A stretch of DNA of 64,000 nt. Origin: JBDTVS01 sp040007095 (lineage in GTDB: Bacteria; Acidobacteriota; Vicinamibacteria; Vicinamibacterales; CAVVIG01). Position numbers and translations under genes: made by a program. This document shows, piece by piece, positions 54,639 through 63,494 of this stretch; position 1 is the first letter of the stretch; the number at the start of each line of letters is the position of its first letter. The notes under the pieces are model-generated. The model worked only from the letters and a program-made list of their open reading frames with translations. It was not told the origin of the DNA and did no database searches. The stretch lies in NCBI GenBank assembly GCA_040007095.1, contig JBDTVS010000070.1, forward strand, positions 10,679 to 74,678. The letters run 5' to 3'.

Positions 54639-55057
54639 CCAACTTCATTCAGGAATGGCGGAGTTGTCACGTCAGAAAGTCACCGCGCTGGCTCAGGCTC
54701 GAGCATCAAGCCTCGCCCACGGAGGCCGCCGCAGTGGACGATTTCCGCAACCGGCTCATCCGTGAGGCACCGGGTTGATCGCCCGTTGTGACGCCACGTC
54801 GGCCGCCGCCCTGTCGCGCTCCCCCGGCGCCCCGTCCAGCCCCGCCGCCGGCGCCACCTTGCCGTCAACGAGCGGACAACCAGGCTCAGGCCGGTCCCGA
54901 ACGGTTTCGGCGGACTCGAGAGAGTGCACGATCTGACTGCACCCGAGCGCAGATGATCCAGTCCGCTTTTGTGCGGGGATACGACAGAGCCGAAGGAGCT
55001 CGATGGTCCCGGGGAACCCCTGTTCTTCGTGCGAGTGGTGGCTTTTGAAGACAGAAC
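54639..55057. other. 419-bp stretch with no supported gene
   Basis: Between the toxin gene and the TonB receptor terminator I see only compositional open frames. A frame ending DDFRNRLIREAPG (stop near 54778) could be the end of a degraded gene but has no recognisable family. Confidence 0.35.
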
Positions 55058-55088
55058 GGGCCCGGCATCCGTCAAGGATGCCAGGCCC
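55058..55088 (-). terminator. Hairpin terminator of the TonB receptor gene
   Basis: GGGCCTGGCATCC pairs with GGATGCCGGGCCC (13 bp, one G-U) across a 5-base loop, 34 bp after the receptor stop, followed on the minus strand by GTTCTGTCTTC. Confidence 0.7.
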
Positions 55089-55121
55089 GCTCGTGCCAGA
55101 CGTTTGAAGACGAACGACGAA

Positions 55122-58100
55122 TCAGAAGTCGATCGTGTAGTTGAGGCGCACGAATCGAGGCGAATAGATGCTGGTCGGATTGCCCCACGTGCCGCCCTGC
55201 GCCGTATTGCCCACGCTGTAGGCATACGTCGTGTTGTAGCCCGTCGCGTAGTTCGTGTTCATCAGGTTGTTGAGGTCGATGCCGACGTCGGACCGCGTGC
55301 GGCCGAAGCGCAGCACCTTGGCGAAGCGCATGTCGATCTGTGTCCGTCGGTCTTCGGCGTACACGCGGTTGTTGTTGTCGGTGAGCTGGATGGTCGTGGT
55401 GCCAGTCGCCGTCGCGCCCACTGGCAGGTGCCCGAGCGCCGTCTGGACGACGGAGTTCGGCACGATCCATGACGCCGAGGTCGTGTTCCCGCCGAGGGTG
55501 ATGACCGGCTGTGAGCGCACAGTCGCGCTGATCAGCACATCGACCTTCGGGATGACGTAACTCGCCAGGCCGCGCACTGTCGTCTGGAACGGATCCTCGT
55601 TGTGGCAGCCGCGCGGGTCGGGTCCGGTGGCGACGCCGGCCCCGCTGACCTGGTTGAACTTCGTCGCCGTGGCGCAGGTGTCGACGATCGAGCGGCCGGT
55701 GCTCGTGCCGATCGACGTCGTGAGGCCTCCGCGCAGGCGCGCGTTGACCGAGACGTCGACGCCGTGCCAGAGGCTGGTGCGTTCCGGGCCGTAATCGCTT
55801 TCAGCCGTGAAGTACGTCTTCGAGGCGACCGCATTGGCCGCGGGAGTCACCGTGTAGGTGGTGATCGGGTAGCCGCCGCCGTTGGGCAGCCGTGGATCGG
55901 CCGGCGCCGTCAACGTGTACGTCTCGTAGGCCGTGTTGACGTTGCGATTCAGATCGTCGGTGACGAAAAATCCGAAGAAGTTCCGGCGTGTATAACTCAG
56001 TTCCGCCGAGACGCGCGGGAAGATCTGGTGCTGCACCATCGCCGTCCACTGGTAATCGCCGGGGCGCCGGCCCCAGCCGTGCATGACGTCGGGGTTGACG
56101 AGCGTTGCCGCACCCACCTGACCGAAGTTGGCCGGGTTACCGGCCAGGGCTGCACACGTGTCTCCGCCGACGACGGTCTGGGCGGCGGGGTTGAGGAGGT
56201 TGCAGTCGACGACCTTGTTGTTGTTCGAGTCCACCCAGCCGCGATTGGCCACGTTCGAGACGACGGTCACGGCTGGATTGCTCGACGTGTACGGGGCGTC
56301 ATTCGCGGCGTAGGCCAGGTAGCGGCCCCAGTTGACCTTCACGGCGGTTTTCCCGTTACCGAATACATCGTACGCGGCGGCGACGCGCGGCGTGAAATCG
56401 TTATAAGCATCCACGCCCGGAACCACACCGAAGGCGATCGGCGCCGGGTTGAAGACCGATGACCGCGTCGTGCCGTTGCCCTCGACCGGCGAGTAGCTCG
56501 ACGCGCGGTCGTAGCGCAGTGCGCCCTGCAGCGTCAGGCGGTTCCGCGTCCAGCTGTCCTGAATGTAGGCGCCATGCAGGTTGGTGAGGGTGCGGTGGGC
56601 GAAGTCGGGGAGCCGGTAGCTCACCGCGTTCGGCACACCCTGGTTGAAGCGGTAGGCGAGCTGGGTCGAGTCGGTCAGCGTCTGATCCAGCTGATCCAGC
56701 CGGTTGCCCTGGTAGCCGACCTTCATGTTGTGCGCGCCGGTGACGTAGGAGGCCGACACCTGCCACCCGTCGGTCTTGCCGACCGCCCACCCCCACTGTT
56801 CCACACCGCGATAGGTGTAGTTGGGCTGCGGCGCATAGCGCAGGCCCGTGGCCGGGTTGATCGCGTTCGACTGTTCGTTGACCGGGATGAGGGTCGTGAT
56901 GCCGTCCGGCGGTGGGAAGCCGAAGAGCGGGTTGTAGCGAAACGCGGTGAAACCGGCCTCGAGCAGCAGCTTGCCCGTGACCGGCATGGTCCATGCTGCC
57001 TGATTGATGTAATACGGCGCATCAAAATATCCGCGCGCCGCCGTCGAGGTCGCCTCCGGCGACTGGAACGGCGCGGCGTTGTTGCCCAGGCCGATCCAGT
57101 CTTCGCCGCGGTTGTGGCAGCCCGGGGTTTCGAGCTTCAGCGGCGTACCCTCGCAGCGATGCTGGTATTCGGAGTTGAACGTGATGCGGCTCTTGGCGGC
57201 CTGCCCGGTCAGACGGCCGATGATCATCTGGCGGTCCTGCACGAGGCGCGCGCCGATCGGCGAACCGACCCAGTCCCAGCGCGAGGCGTCGCCGGCGTTG
57301 GCGTTGGCGGTGATGCCTTCGAGCGCCGTTTGCGTGTCCAGGTTGCGATAGCTGCCGTAGAACCACAGGCGGTCCTTCTTGATCGGGCCGCCGAAGGAGG
57401 CGCTGGCGTCATACGACTTGATGATGCCCGGCGTCTGCGTCAGGCCGATGGCGCGAAGGTCGTCGGTGAGGTTGTTGCCGCGCGACCAGTTGCCGGCGCC
57501 GTTGACGAAGCCGGTGCCGGCGAAAATGTTGCCGCCCGACTTCGGCACGAGGTTCATGACCGGCCCGCCGATCTCGCTCTCCCCAAGCCCGCCGCCGACG
57601 GTGATGGCGACTTCCTGCGAGTTCGCCGTGTCGTACACATACGACGACACGCCACCGCTTCGCGCCGCTGCGACCGTCATGCCGTTGACGGACATGCGGC
57701 CTTCGCCCGCCACCGAGGTCGCGTTCGACGCGCTCGAGTGCGCGTTGAAGAACGTCATCGTCGGCGACAAGGCGGGGCCGTTGCCGTCCACCGTCAGGCC
57801 AGGCGTCGCGTTGAGCAGCGCGCCCGCGGCGCGTGCCACCGGCAGCGTCCGGATGATGTCGTTGTTCATGACGATCTCGCGTTTGGCGCTCTGCACGTCG
57901 ACCACTGGCGTTTCGCCGGTGACCGTGATGCTCTCCGCGATGCCACCCACACGCATCTCGATCGGAATCGTGACCGTCTGGGTGCCGGTGACCTCGAGGC
58001 CTTCGCGCTTGACAGTGCTGAAGCCGCTGAGGGTGGCGGTCAGGGAATAGGTGCCCGGACGAAGATCGATGATGCGGTACTGCCCCGTCCCGTCGGTGGT

Positions 58101-58268
58101 CGCCGTCCGGATTTTCTCGATGAGCGCTGGGCTCGCCGCCTCGACCGTGACGCCAGGCAGCACCGCGCCAGATGCGTCATGCACGGTGCCGGTCAGGACG
58201 GCTTGAGCGAACACCGGACCAGGCAGGAGGACGGCCAGTATTGCTAAACACCTCGCCACGATACGCAT
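55122..58268 (-). CDS. TonB-dependent receptor with carboxypeptidase-regulatory-like N-terminal domain
   Basis: A 1048-residue outer-membrane protein. ATG 58268 follows a GGAGAAA site and opens on a signal peptide (CLAILAVLLPGPVFA). Residues about 22-105 form a carboxypeptidase regulatory-like/CNA-B-type domain (LTGTVHDASGAVLPGVTVEAASPAL). The plug follows (ESITVTGETPVVDV, IIRTLPVARAAGALLNATPGL), then a 22-strand barrel ending in FVRLNYTIDF. The size and layout are of the acidobacterial SusC-like/carboxypeptidase receptor group, which import oligosaccharides, peptides or siderophores. No SusD-like gene is adjacent, so the ligand is unknown. Confidence 0.93.
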   Translation of the reverse strand: MRIVARCLAILAVLLPGPVFAQAVLTGTVHDASGAVLPGVTVEAASPALIEKIRTATTDGTGQYRIIDLRPGTYSLTATLSGFSTVKREGLEVTGTQTVTIPIEMRVGGIAESITVTGETPVVDVQSAKREIVMNNDIIRTLPVARAAGALLNATPGLTVDGNGPALSPTMTFFNAHSSASNATSVAGEGRMSVNGMTVAAARSGGVSSYVYDTANSQEVAITVGGGLGESEIGGPVMNLVPKSGGNIFAGTGFVNGAGNWSRGNNLTDDLRAIGLTQTPGIIKSYDASASFGGPIKKDRLWFYGSYRNLDTQTALEGITANANAGDASRWDWVGSPIGARLVQDRQMIIGRLTGQAAKSRITFNSEYQHRCEGTPLKLETPGCHNRGEDWIGLGNNAAPFQSPEATSTAARGYFDAPYYINQAAWTMPVTGKLLLEAGFTAFRYNPLFGFPPPDGITTLIPVNEQSNAINPATGLRYAPQPNYTYRGVEQWGWAVGKTDGWQVSASYVTGAHNMKVGYQGNRLDQLDQTLTDSTQLAYRFNQGVPNAVSYRLPDFAHRTLTNLHGAYIQDSWTRNRLTLQGALRYDRASSYSPVEGNGTTRSSVFNPAPIAFGVVPGVDAYNDFTPRVAAAYDVFGNGKTAVKVNWGRYLAYAANDAPYTSSNPAVTVVSNVANRGWVDSNNNKVVDCNLLNPAAQTVVGGDTCAALAGNPANFGQVGAATLVNPDVMHGWGRRPGDYQWTAMVQHQIFPRVSAELSYTRRNFFGFFVTDDLNRNVNTAYETYTLTAPADPRLPNGGGYPITTYTVTPAANAVASKTYFTAESDYGPERTSLWHGVDVSVNARLRGGLTTSIGTSTGRSIVDTCATATKFNQVSGAGVATGPDPRGCHNEDPFQTTVRGLASYVIPKVDVLISATVRSQPVITLGGNTTSASWIVPNSVVQTALGHLPVGATATGTTTIQLTDNNNRVYAEDRRTQIDMRFAKVLRFGRTRSDVGIDLNNLMNTNYATGYNTTYAYSVGNTAQGGTWGNPTSIYSPRFVRLNYTIDF

Positions 58269-58525
58269 ATTCACGTTTTCTCCTTCGGAACGCCGCAGGG
58301 ACGAGAGACTGAGGCACGCCGTCGATACGCACTTCACGAACGTGCCGCGGCACTGCACACAACGACGATACTTCGAAAATTGAGTGGGCTAGCCCGAAAA
58401 GGCGAGCACGAAATTGCCAAACAAGACGTTCGTGTACAAAAAAATGGATCGGAAGCAGAACAGACGTGGTCGCGGACGTCGACCAGCTGCGCCCGAGCTG
58501 TCCGATGCGTCGTACGCCGCTCCAA

Positions 58526-58531
58526 TACAAT
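58526..58531 (+). promoter_or_regulatory. -10-like hexamer at the start of the cupin gene
   Basis: TACAAT ends 5 bases before ATG 58537. A transcript starting at the usual distance would begin at or within two bases of the ATG, that is, leaderless. No good -35 is seen. Confidence 0.4.
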
Positions 58532-58536
58532 GAAGC

Positions 58537-58896
58537 ATGCTCGACGATGCCAAGCACGCGCTGGTGCTCACTGATCTCTTTCAGATTTCAGACTGGCAGC
58601 ACACGCTGCCCTGGATGCCGTTCAGGGAAGGTGTGGATATCTACCGCCTGTATGGGGATGGCGAGAGCGGTCCGACGACGGCCCTGTTGCGCTTTCATCC
58701 AGGCGCCCGGGTGTCGATGCACGAGCACGCCGGTTACGAGCACATCCTCGTCCTCGACGGATCGCAGGTGGACGAGAACCGCCGGGCGAACGCCGGGACG
58801 TTGACCATCAACCCGCGTCACACCCGCCACAGCGTCGTCAGCGAAGGCGGCTGCATCGTGCTCGCGATCTACGAGAAGCCGGTGGCGTTTCTGTAG
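58537..58896 (+). CDS. ChrR-like cupin protein
   Basis: A 119-residue single cupin: LRFHPGARVSMHEHAGYEHILVLDGSQVDE carries the metal-binding HxH...E motif, and NPRHTRHSVVSEGGCIVLAIYEKPV supplies the second. It resembles the C-terminal cupin of ChrR anti-sigma factors but lacks the anti-sigma zinc domain, so it is a stand-alone metal-binding sensor or enzyme. First of four small plus-strand genes. Confidence 0.88.
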   Translation: MLDDAKHALVLTDLFQISDWQHTLPWMPFREGVDIYRLYGDGESGPTTALLRFHPGARVSMHEHAGYEHILVLDGSQVDENRRANAGTLTINPRHTRHSVVSEGGCIVLAIYEKPVAFL

Positions 58897-58954
58897 CCGT
58901 GGTATTCTGCCTTCCGCCTTTTCGGCCTGTCCCTCTCTTTTCGAAGGAAAACCA

Positions 58955-59464
58955 ATGGTCCTGACCAAGCCCGAGCTGATTGGTTCGCTGCAGCACGAAG
59001 TCAACATCCTCCTCCACCTCGCGAGCAAGATCGACCGTGACAAGCTCGACTACCGCCCGACGCCCAAGCAGCGCAGCACGATCGAGCTGTTGAAGTATTT
59101 GAGCGTCATGGGGCCGTCGCTCGTGGAATCCGCCAAAGCCGGCGCCATGGACTTTGCCGCCTGGACCGCGAAGACGCAGGCCGCAGACGCCCGCGATTTT
59201 GACCAGACGGTGGCGGCCATCGCGGCACACTCCGAGGCCTACGCCACGCTGCTGGGCGACATGTCGGACGCCGACTTCCGCACGGAGATCGAAATGTTCG
59301 GCCGCAAGACCTCGCGCGGAGCGTTCATCGTCAACCTCGTGCTCTGCGGGTGCGCCGCCTACCGCACGCAGCTGTTCACCTACCTCAAGGCCTGCGGGCG
59401 CGAGGAACTGAGCACGATGAATCTCTGGGCCGGGATCGATGCGCCGGCACCGGCGCCGGCCTAG
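58955..59464 (+). CDS. DinB-like four-helix-bundle protein
   Basis: A 169-residue protein with AAGGAAA before ATG 58955. The segments LQHEVNILLHLASKIDRDKLDYRPTPKQRSTIELLKYL and later helices match the DinB/YfiT-like putative metal-binding fold (DUF1569/DUF664-like). The first His of the usual three-His site is visible (LQHEVN), whereas the later His residues are not obvious; metal binding is therefore uncertain. Possibly a thiol transferase; no partner is known. Confidence 0.75.
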   Translation: MVLTKPELIGSLQHEVNILLHLASKIDRDKLDYRPTPKQRSTIELLKYLSVMGPSLVESAKAGAMDFAAWTAKTQAADARDFDQTVAAIAAHSEAYATLLGDMSDADFRTEIEMFGRKTSRGAFIVNLVLCGCAAYRTQLFTYLKACGREELSTMNLWAGIDAPAPAPA

Positions 59465-59511
59465 GCTACAGGCCGTTCCCGACTTTAGAGCCTGAGAAAC
59501 AAATACGACGT

Positions 59512-59579
59512 TTAACGCAGAGTGCGCGGAGCACGCAGAGAATTCCCAGGGGTTCTCCCTCTGCGGTCTCTGCGTTGAA
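59512..59579. repeat. Palindromic element, GCAGAG type
   Basis: TAACGCAGAGTGCGCGGAGC, ACGCAGAGAATTCCCAGGGG, then TTCTCCCTCTGCGGTCTCTG and CGTTGA. Arms AACGCAGAG and CTCTGCGTT are inverted copies, as are GCAGAGAA and TTCTCCCTCTGC approximately. It is a third subfamily of the 9-bp-periodic elements. Confidence 0.75.
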
Positions 59580-59674
59580 CGAGATTTCTTCACGGGCGGA
59601 AGGCGGACACTACGTGCCAACGAAAAATCCCTAAGCTCGACCATGTGAGCCGATTCAATCCAGGACTCGACACC

Positions 59675-60139
59675 ATGGAATCCCGCCTCGACTATCGAAC
59701 ATTCAACTCGGAACCGCTGCAGGCGCTCCTGGCGCTCGAAAAGTATCTCGCCGGCTGCGGCCTCGAGCACAAGTTCATCCATCTGCTGAAGCTGCGCGCT
59801 TCGCAGATCAACGGCTGCGCTTACTGCATCGACATGCACTCGATCGACGCGCGCGCCGCAGGCGAGACCGAGCAGCGGCTCTACGCCCTCGATGCGTGGC
59901 GGGAGACGCCCTTCTACGACGATCGCGAGCGGGCGGCGCTCGCATGGGTCGAAGCGGTCACGCTGGTGGCAGAGACTCATGTGCCGGACGAGGTGTACGA
60001 AGAAGCCAAGCGGCACTTCACCGATCAGGAGATCGTCGACTTGACGTACCTGACAGCGACGATCAACGCGTGGAATCGCCTCGCGATTGCGACGCGGGCG
60101 CTGCCGGGCCGCCACCGGGCGGCGACGACGACTGCTTGA
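59675..60139 (+). CDS. Carboxymuconolactone decarboxylase / AhpD-family protein
   Basis: A 154-residue protein. ATG 59675 is preferred over GTG 59645. The core NGCAYCIDMHSIDARAAGE carries the CxxC...H redox motif of AhpD-like peroxidase/alkylhydroperoxidase enzymes, and ALDAWRETPFYDDRERAALAWVEAVT is the usual downstream region. It may reduce peroxides with the two cysteines. Followed by a repeat element and an SGNH hydrolase gene. Confidence 0.92.
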   Translation: MESRLDYRTFNSEPLQALLALEKYLAGCGLEHKFIHLLKLRASQINGCAYCIDMHSIDARAAGETEQRLYALDAWRETPFYDDRERAALAWVEAVTLVAETHVPDEVYEEAKRHFTDQEIVDLTYLTATINAWNRLAIATRALPGRHRAATTTA

Positions 60140-60159
60140 CTCGCCTGACCAGCCGTCTC

Positions 60160-60200
60160 TCGGTCTTCTTCGTGATCTTTGCGCCCTTTGTGGTTCATGG
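60160..60200. repeat. 9-bp-periodic element, right arm, CAAAG type
   Basis: TCGGTCTTCTTCGTGATCTT then TGCGCCCTTTGTGGTTCATGG, matching the right arm of the element at 48231-48325. Confidence 0.6.
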
Positions 60201-60336
60201 TCTAATTTCCCAGCGTGCTTTGGTTCATGTAGTTCGAAGGCGTCAGAGGAAGCTGGGGACCTTCCAGCCATGAGACTGCTTTCCCGCCGAGGGTACCTGC
60301 GAGACGCGTTTCACTTATGCGGTAATGTAGCTGGCC

Positions 60337-61323
60337 ATGCCGGCGCTCGATCCGCTGCTCCTGCCTTTCTGGCTGTCGACGACGATGCACCGCGAGAGTG
60401 CGGTGTTGATCAGTCGCGACGACGACCCCGCGGAGGCCCGCCTCCTGTTTCCCCCCGACACCATTGCCACAGTGACCAATGCTGCCGGTGACGTGCAGTA
60501 CGTCGAAGGCTCCGACTACATCGTCGATCGGGAGGCGGGACGGATCGTCCGAACGTCAGAGTCGCGGATGCCGGAGGCGAGGCGCGACGCGATCGTCGCT
60601 GCGGATGTTGTGCGGACGCGCGAGCGACTGATCTCAGTTACCTACACACATGCCGCCGGACTATGGAGATCGCACCAGTCGAGCCCTGCTGGTACGCTGT
60701 CGCGGGTCAGCCAGAAACTGCGGCGCCGGGAGCCGCTCACAATCTGTTTGACCGGCGACAGCATTTCAGAAGGGTACGATGCGTCTGGATTCCACGCCGT
60801 TCCGCCGTACCAGCCGGCATTCGGTGATCTGGTGGCGTCCGGGTTGGAGCAGCACTACGGCGGATCGGTTCGCCTCAGCAATTTGGCGACCGCTGGCTGG
60901 ACGGCCGCTGACGGATTGTGGGACACGGCGCGCATGGCGGCGGTCAAGCCGGACCTCGTCATCGTCGCGTTCGGGATGAACGATGCCTGTTACGCGCAGG
61001 CCGCCGAGTTCGTGGCGAATGTATCGACGGTGCTGAAAGGTGTTCGGGACGAGGTGGCTGACGTCGAGTTCGTCGTGGTCTCGCCGATGCTGCCGACGCC
61101 CGACTGCACGTGGGTGGCTGCGTCGCGGTTCGACGAATACCGTACGGCGCTTGCCGATCTGATCGGTGAAGGCGTGGTGCTCGCCGACGTGACCGGCCTG
61201 TGGAGTCAGATCGTCGCGCGCAAGGATCCCCACGATCTCTCCGGCAATGGTCTGAATCACCCCAACGACTTCGGTCATCGTCTGTATGCACAGACGATCC
61301 TGTCCCAGCTGCTCCACGCCTGA
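60337..61323 (+). CDS. SGNH/GDSL-type hydrolase
   Basis: A 328-residue cytosolic-looking protein (no signal peptide). The C-terminal SGNH domain starts at about residue 130: ICLTGDSISEGYDASG (block I Ser), GLEQHYGGSVRLSNLATAGWTAADG (block II Gly), FGMNDACYA (block III Asn) and GLNHPNDFGHRLYAQ (block V His). The N-terminal 120 residues form an Ig/beta-rich domain seen in some carbohydrate-active esterases. Substrate is unknown. A TAATGT hexamer lies 8 bases before the start. Confidence 0.88.
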   Translation: MPALDPLLLPFWLSTTMHRESAVLISRDDDPAEARLLFPPDTIATVTNAAGDVQYVEGSDYIVDREAGRIVRTSESRMPEARRDAIVAADVVRTRERLISVTYTHAAGLWRSHQSSPAGTLSRVSQKLRRREPLTICLTGDSISEGYDASGFHAVPPYQPAFGDLVASGLEQHYGGSVRLSNLATAGWTAADGLWDTARMAAVKPDLVIVAFGMNDACYAQAAEFVANVSTVLKGVRDEVADVEFVVVSPMLPTPDCTWVAASRFDEYRTALADLIGEGVVLADVTGLWSQIVARKDPHDLSGNGLNHPNDFGHRLYAQTILSQLLHA

Positions 61324-61353
61324 CGACCAGAACAGCCTGCACGACGCTTCAGC

Positions 61354-61384
61354 GAACCACCAAGGTCACAAGGCGCACGTGCAG
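61354..61384. repeat. Short 9-bp-periodic element fused to a gene fragment
   Basis: GAACCACCAAGGTCACAAGG leads directly into the coding remnant of a LuxR-type regulator. Confidence 0.55.
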
Positions 61385-61468
61385 AATATCCTCGAAAAGC
61401 TCAACGCGTCCGATCGGACGCAGGCGGTCACGATCGCGCTTCAACGAGGGATCCTTCACCTCAACTGA
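61370..61468 (+). pseudogene. C-terminal remnant of a LuxR/NarL-type response regulator
   Basis: The frame ...KAHVQNILEKLNASDRTQAV then TIALQRGILHLN and TGA is the end of a LuxR-type helix-turn-helix: recognition helix (KTHVxNIL-like), the conserved KLxxSDRTQA turn and the final helix. Only about 32 residues remain; the receiver domain and most of the DNA-binding domain are gone. The break coincides with a dispersed repeat element (AAGGTCACAAGG), suggesting deletion or recombination at the repeat. It is not expected to be functional. Confidence 0.75.
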
Positions 61469-61489
61469 CGCCGCTGTACGTAGAACGCT

Positions 61490-62623
61490 CTAAGCCAGCG
61501 GCCCGGGGGGCACGCGGTGGTCGAGAATCGCGGCCCGCTGTTGATCGCTGAAGGGCTGCTGGAAGAAATCATGGGCGGTCTGGCGGGACCGGAAGAGATT
61601 CAGGATGTACTTCATCCGCTCCACCAGCACCACCCAGTTCCGGGTCGCCGCCCCGGCTTCGATTGACAGACAGTCGTAGGATCTCAGCATGGCTTGAAGG
61701 TCGGGGGCGTCGACCGCCTGCAGCACCGCCGGACACAGCGAGCCGTCCGCGAGAGGCGGCAGGGGCGATCCGAGATGAAGCGTCGCCCCAGGCACCTTCA
61801 AGATCATGAGCTCTCTGGTCGCCACCTCGTTCCAATGGCGTGCGAGCACGGCAATCAGCGGTTGCAGAATGGCGTCCACGAGCGGCTCGGCGCGATGACG
61901 GAGGGGCCGGGCGAGCGGCCGCAGAAGCTTCGCGGTCACGTCGTTGACGCTCGACGCGACGGGCGCGGCGAGAGAATCCGCAATGTAGGGCTGCAGGCGA
62001 ATCTGTTCGTGGAGTCCGATCTGAGCGTTGGCCAGCAGGATGAGCTCGGCCTTTTTCTTGTCGTCGCTCTCGCGGATCGCCTGGAAATAGTTCGCGACAC
62101 CCCGGCGTAGGAGCGTCTGCCCTCCCGCTTCGGTCGCCCCCTCGGTGAGGGTGGCGAGCACGGCGTTGAGCGGGCCGGTCGCGACGCCGGCGTCCTGACG
62201 GAAGACGCGAATCATCAGGGCGAACAGCGGCCCGAGCTCCGCGTACACCTTCAGGTTTCCGAGGGTGATCTGCGCGCTGACGACGCCGACGATCTCGCCA
62301 GGCAGCCGGAGCAGGCAAGCGCGATCGAATGCGAATCCGAGACGTCCGAGTCTCGCTTTGGCTTCCACGTAGGCCGGGTCGTGCTCGAGCACGAATCGCA
62401 GATGCGCCGGGACTTCCTCGTCGCGGACGAAGCCGCCTGCGGTGCGTGACGCCCAGGTGGCGAAGGTGCACCAGTTGGCGTTCTCCGGGCCGAGCAGCCC
62501 GCTCATGCCGATCGACAGGTCGTGATAGGACTGGGTGATGAGCAGATTGCGCAGGACGGGGTCGCGGTCCAGACCGATGATCGCGTCGAGATCCGCGATG
62601 AGCAGGCCGTCCGAATCGGGCAT
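61490..62623 (-). CDS. Uncharacterised 377-residue protein
   Basis: ATG 62623 is preferred over 62653. A soluble, mainly alpha-helical protein. The segment NWCTFATWASRTAGGFVRDEEVP is a distinctive conserved-looking block that I recognise from hypothetical proteins of soil bacteria, but no domain name can be given. A long helical middle (about 150-300) and a region MILKVPGATLHLGSPLPP follow. No signal peptide or TM. Located between an SGNH gene (convergent) and a DinB-like gene (same strand). Confidence 0.75.
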   Translation of the reverse strand: MPDSDGLLIADLDAIIGLDRDPVLRNLLITQSYHDLSIGMSGLLGPENANWCTFATWASRTAGGFVRDEEVPAHLRFVLEHDPAYVEAKARLGRLGFAFDRACLLRLPGEIVGVVSAQITLGNLKVYAELGPLFALMIRVFRQDAGVATGPLNAVLATLTEGATEAGGQTLLRRGVANYFQAIRESDDKKKAELILLANAQIGLHEQIRLQPYIADSLAAPVASSVNDVTAKLLRPLARPLRHRAEPLVDAILQPLIAVLARHWNEVATRELMILKVPGATLHLGSPLPPLADGSLCPAVLQAVDAPDLQAMLRSYDCLSIEAGAATRNWVVLVERMKYILNLFRSRQTAHDFFQQPFSDQQRAAILDHRVPPGPLA

Positions 62624-62672
62624 CAACGACGCCACGCCGGCACCATGAGGCACATCCGTGTTCGGGCCAACA

Positions 62673-63218
62673 TCATGGCCGCTGGCTGGCCGGCGGCGTG
62701 ATGCCGTTCAACCGTACGTACACGACCATCTGACCGTAGATGTCCCACGTGTGCCCCATCACGAAGGCCACGACGCGTGCCCGCGTCGAGGGTCCCATGA
62801 ACCGATCGAACCGCGTGGTCGCCGCCGGTTGCAGCATGCTGGCCTCGGTCTGTTCCTCGAGCGCCGCGCTGCCGTAATCGAAAGACGTTTCGAGCGCCTT
62901 CAGAATCTCGGCCCGGGACGTCGCCTTCATGTTGATCACCGGGGCGGGGCCTTTCGGAGCCAGGCGTCCCATCTGGACCACGTTCGCTTCGGCGATGTGG
63001 AGGATCTGCTCGCCGTAGTTGCGTTGCGGAACCGTCGGTTTGTAGGTGAACTTGTCCTCCGGCATCGCCGCCGCCAGCTTCATCAGCGTGTCCTTCTGGC
63101 TCGCCCAGTCGGCGCGCAGATTCGCGTTCAGGGACGGAGCCTGCGCCGCCAGGCCCATCGTCAGGCACAAGAGCATGACCGCAGGTGCGGCCAGCGAGAA
63201 TAACGCAACAGGTTTCAT
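62673..63218 (-). CDS. DinB-superfamily protein, secreted
   Basis: A 181-residue protein from ATG 63218; GGAGG six bases upstream decides this start over ATG 63230. The signal peptide (FSLAAPAVMLLCLTMGLAAQA) is unusual for this mostly cytosolic fold. LRADWASQKDTLMKLAAAMPEDKFTYKP, QILHIAEANVVQMGRL (first His) and VMGHTWDIYGQMVVYVRLNGITPP (further His) give the metal site of DinB proteins. Probably an exported metal-binding protein, as often seen in Acidobacteriota. Confidence 0.88.
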   Translation of the reverse strand: MKPVALFSLAAPAVMLLCLTMGLAAQAPSLNANLRADWASQKDTLMKLAAAMPEDKFTYKPTVPQRNYGEQILHIAEANVVQMGRLAPKGPAPVINMKATSRAEILKALETSFDYGSAALEEQTEASMLQPAATTRFDRFMGPSTRARVVAFVMGHTWDIYGQMVVYVRLNGITPPASQRP

Positions 63219-63296
63219 CGATGCCTCCATTCCGCCGGATCGGCTCGTCCAGAGCCTGAGGCCTGCGGCCTCCGGCCGAAAGAGTATCACGCACGT

Positions 63297-63318
63297 ATTT
63301 CCTGACGAGCCCTTACGA
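63297..63318. repeat. Second copy of the ATTTCCTGACGAGCCCT block
   Basis: Identical over 17 bases with 36638-36654, followed by TACGA. Lies in the gap upstream of the DinB-like gene. Confidence 0.5.
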
Positions 63319-63494
63319 ATTATCAGAATGGCGTACGAGCCGCGTAACCCGCCGCGTCGTCCCGACCGCGAATGATTGGGGCGAATCCGGCACGACGCCG
63401 GACGAATCAGCATCCGGCGCGCACAGCCACCTAGATCGAGGATTCGGCAGTCGTTTTGCACATGAACCCCGTGATTGGTTCACAAGGGGGTTTC

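Noticed and set aside
54788..55048. 86-codon plus-strand frame
   Set aside because: Pro/Arg-rich with no ribosome-binding site or family; treated as non-coding.
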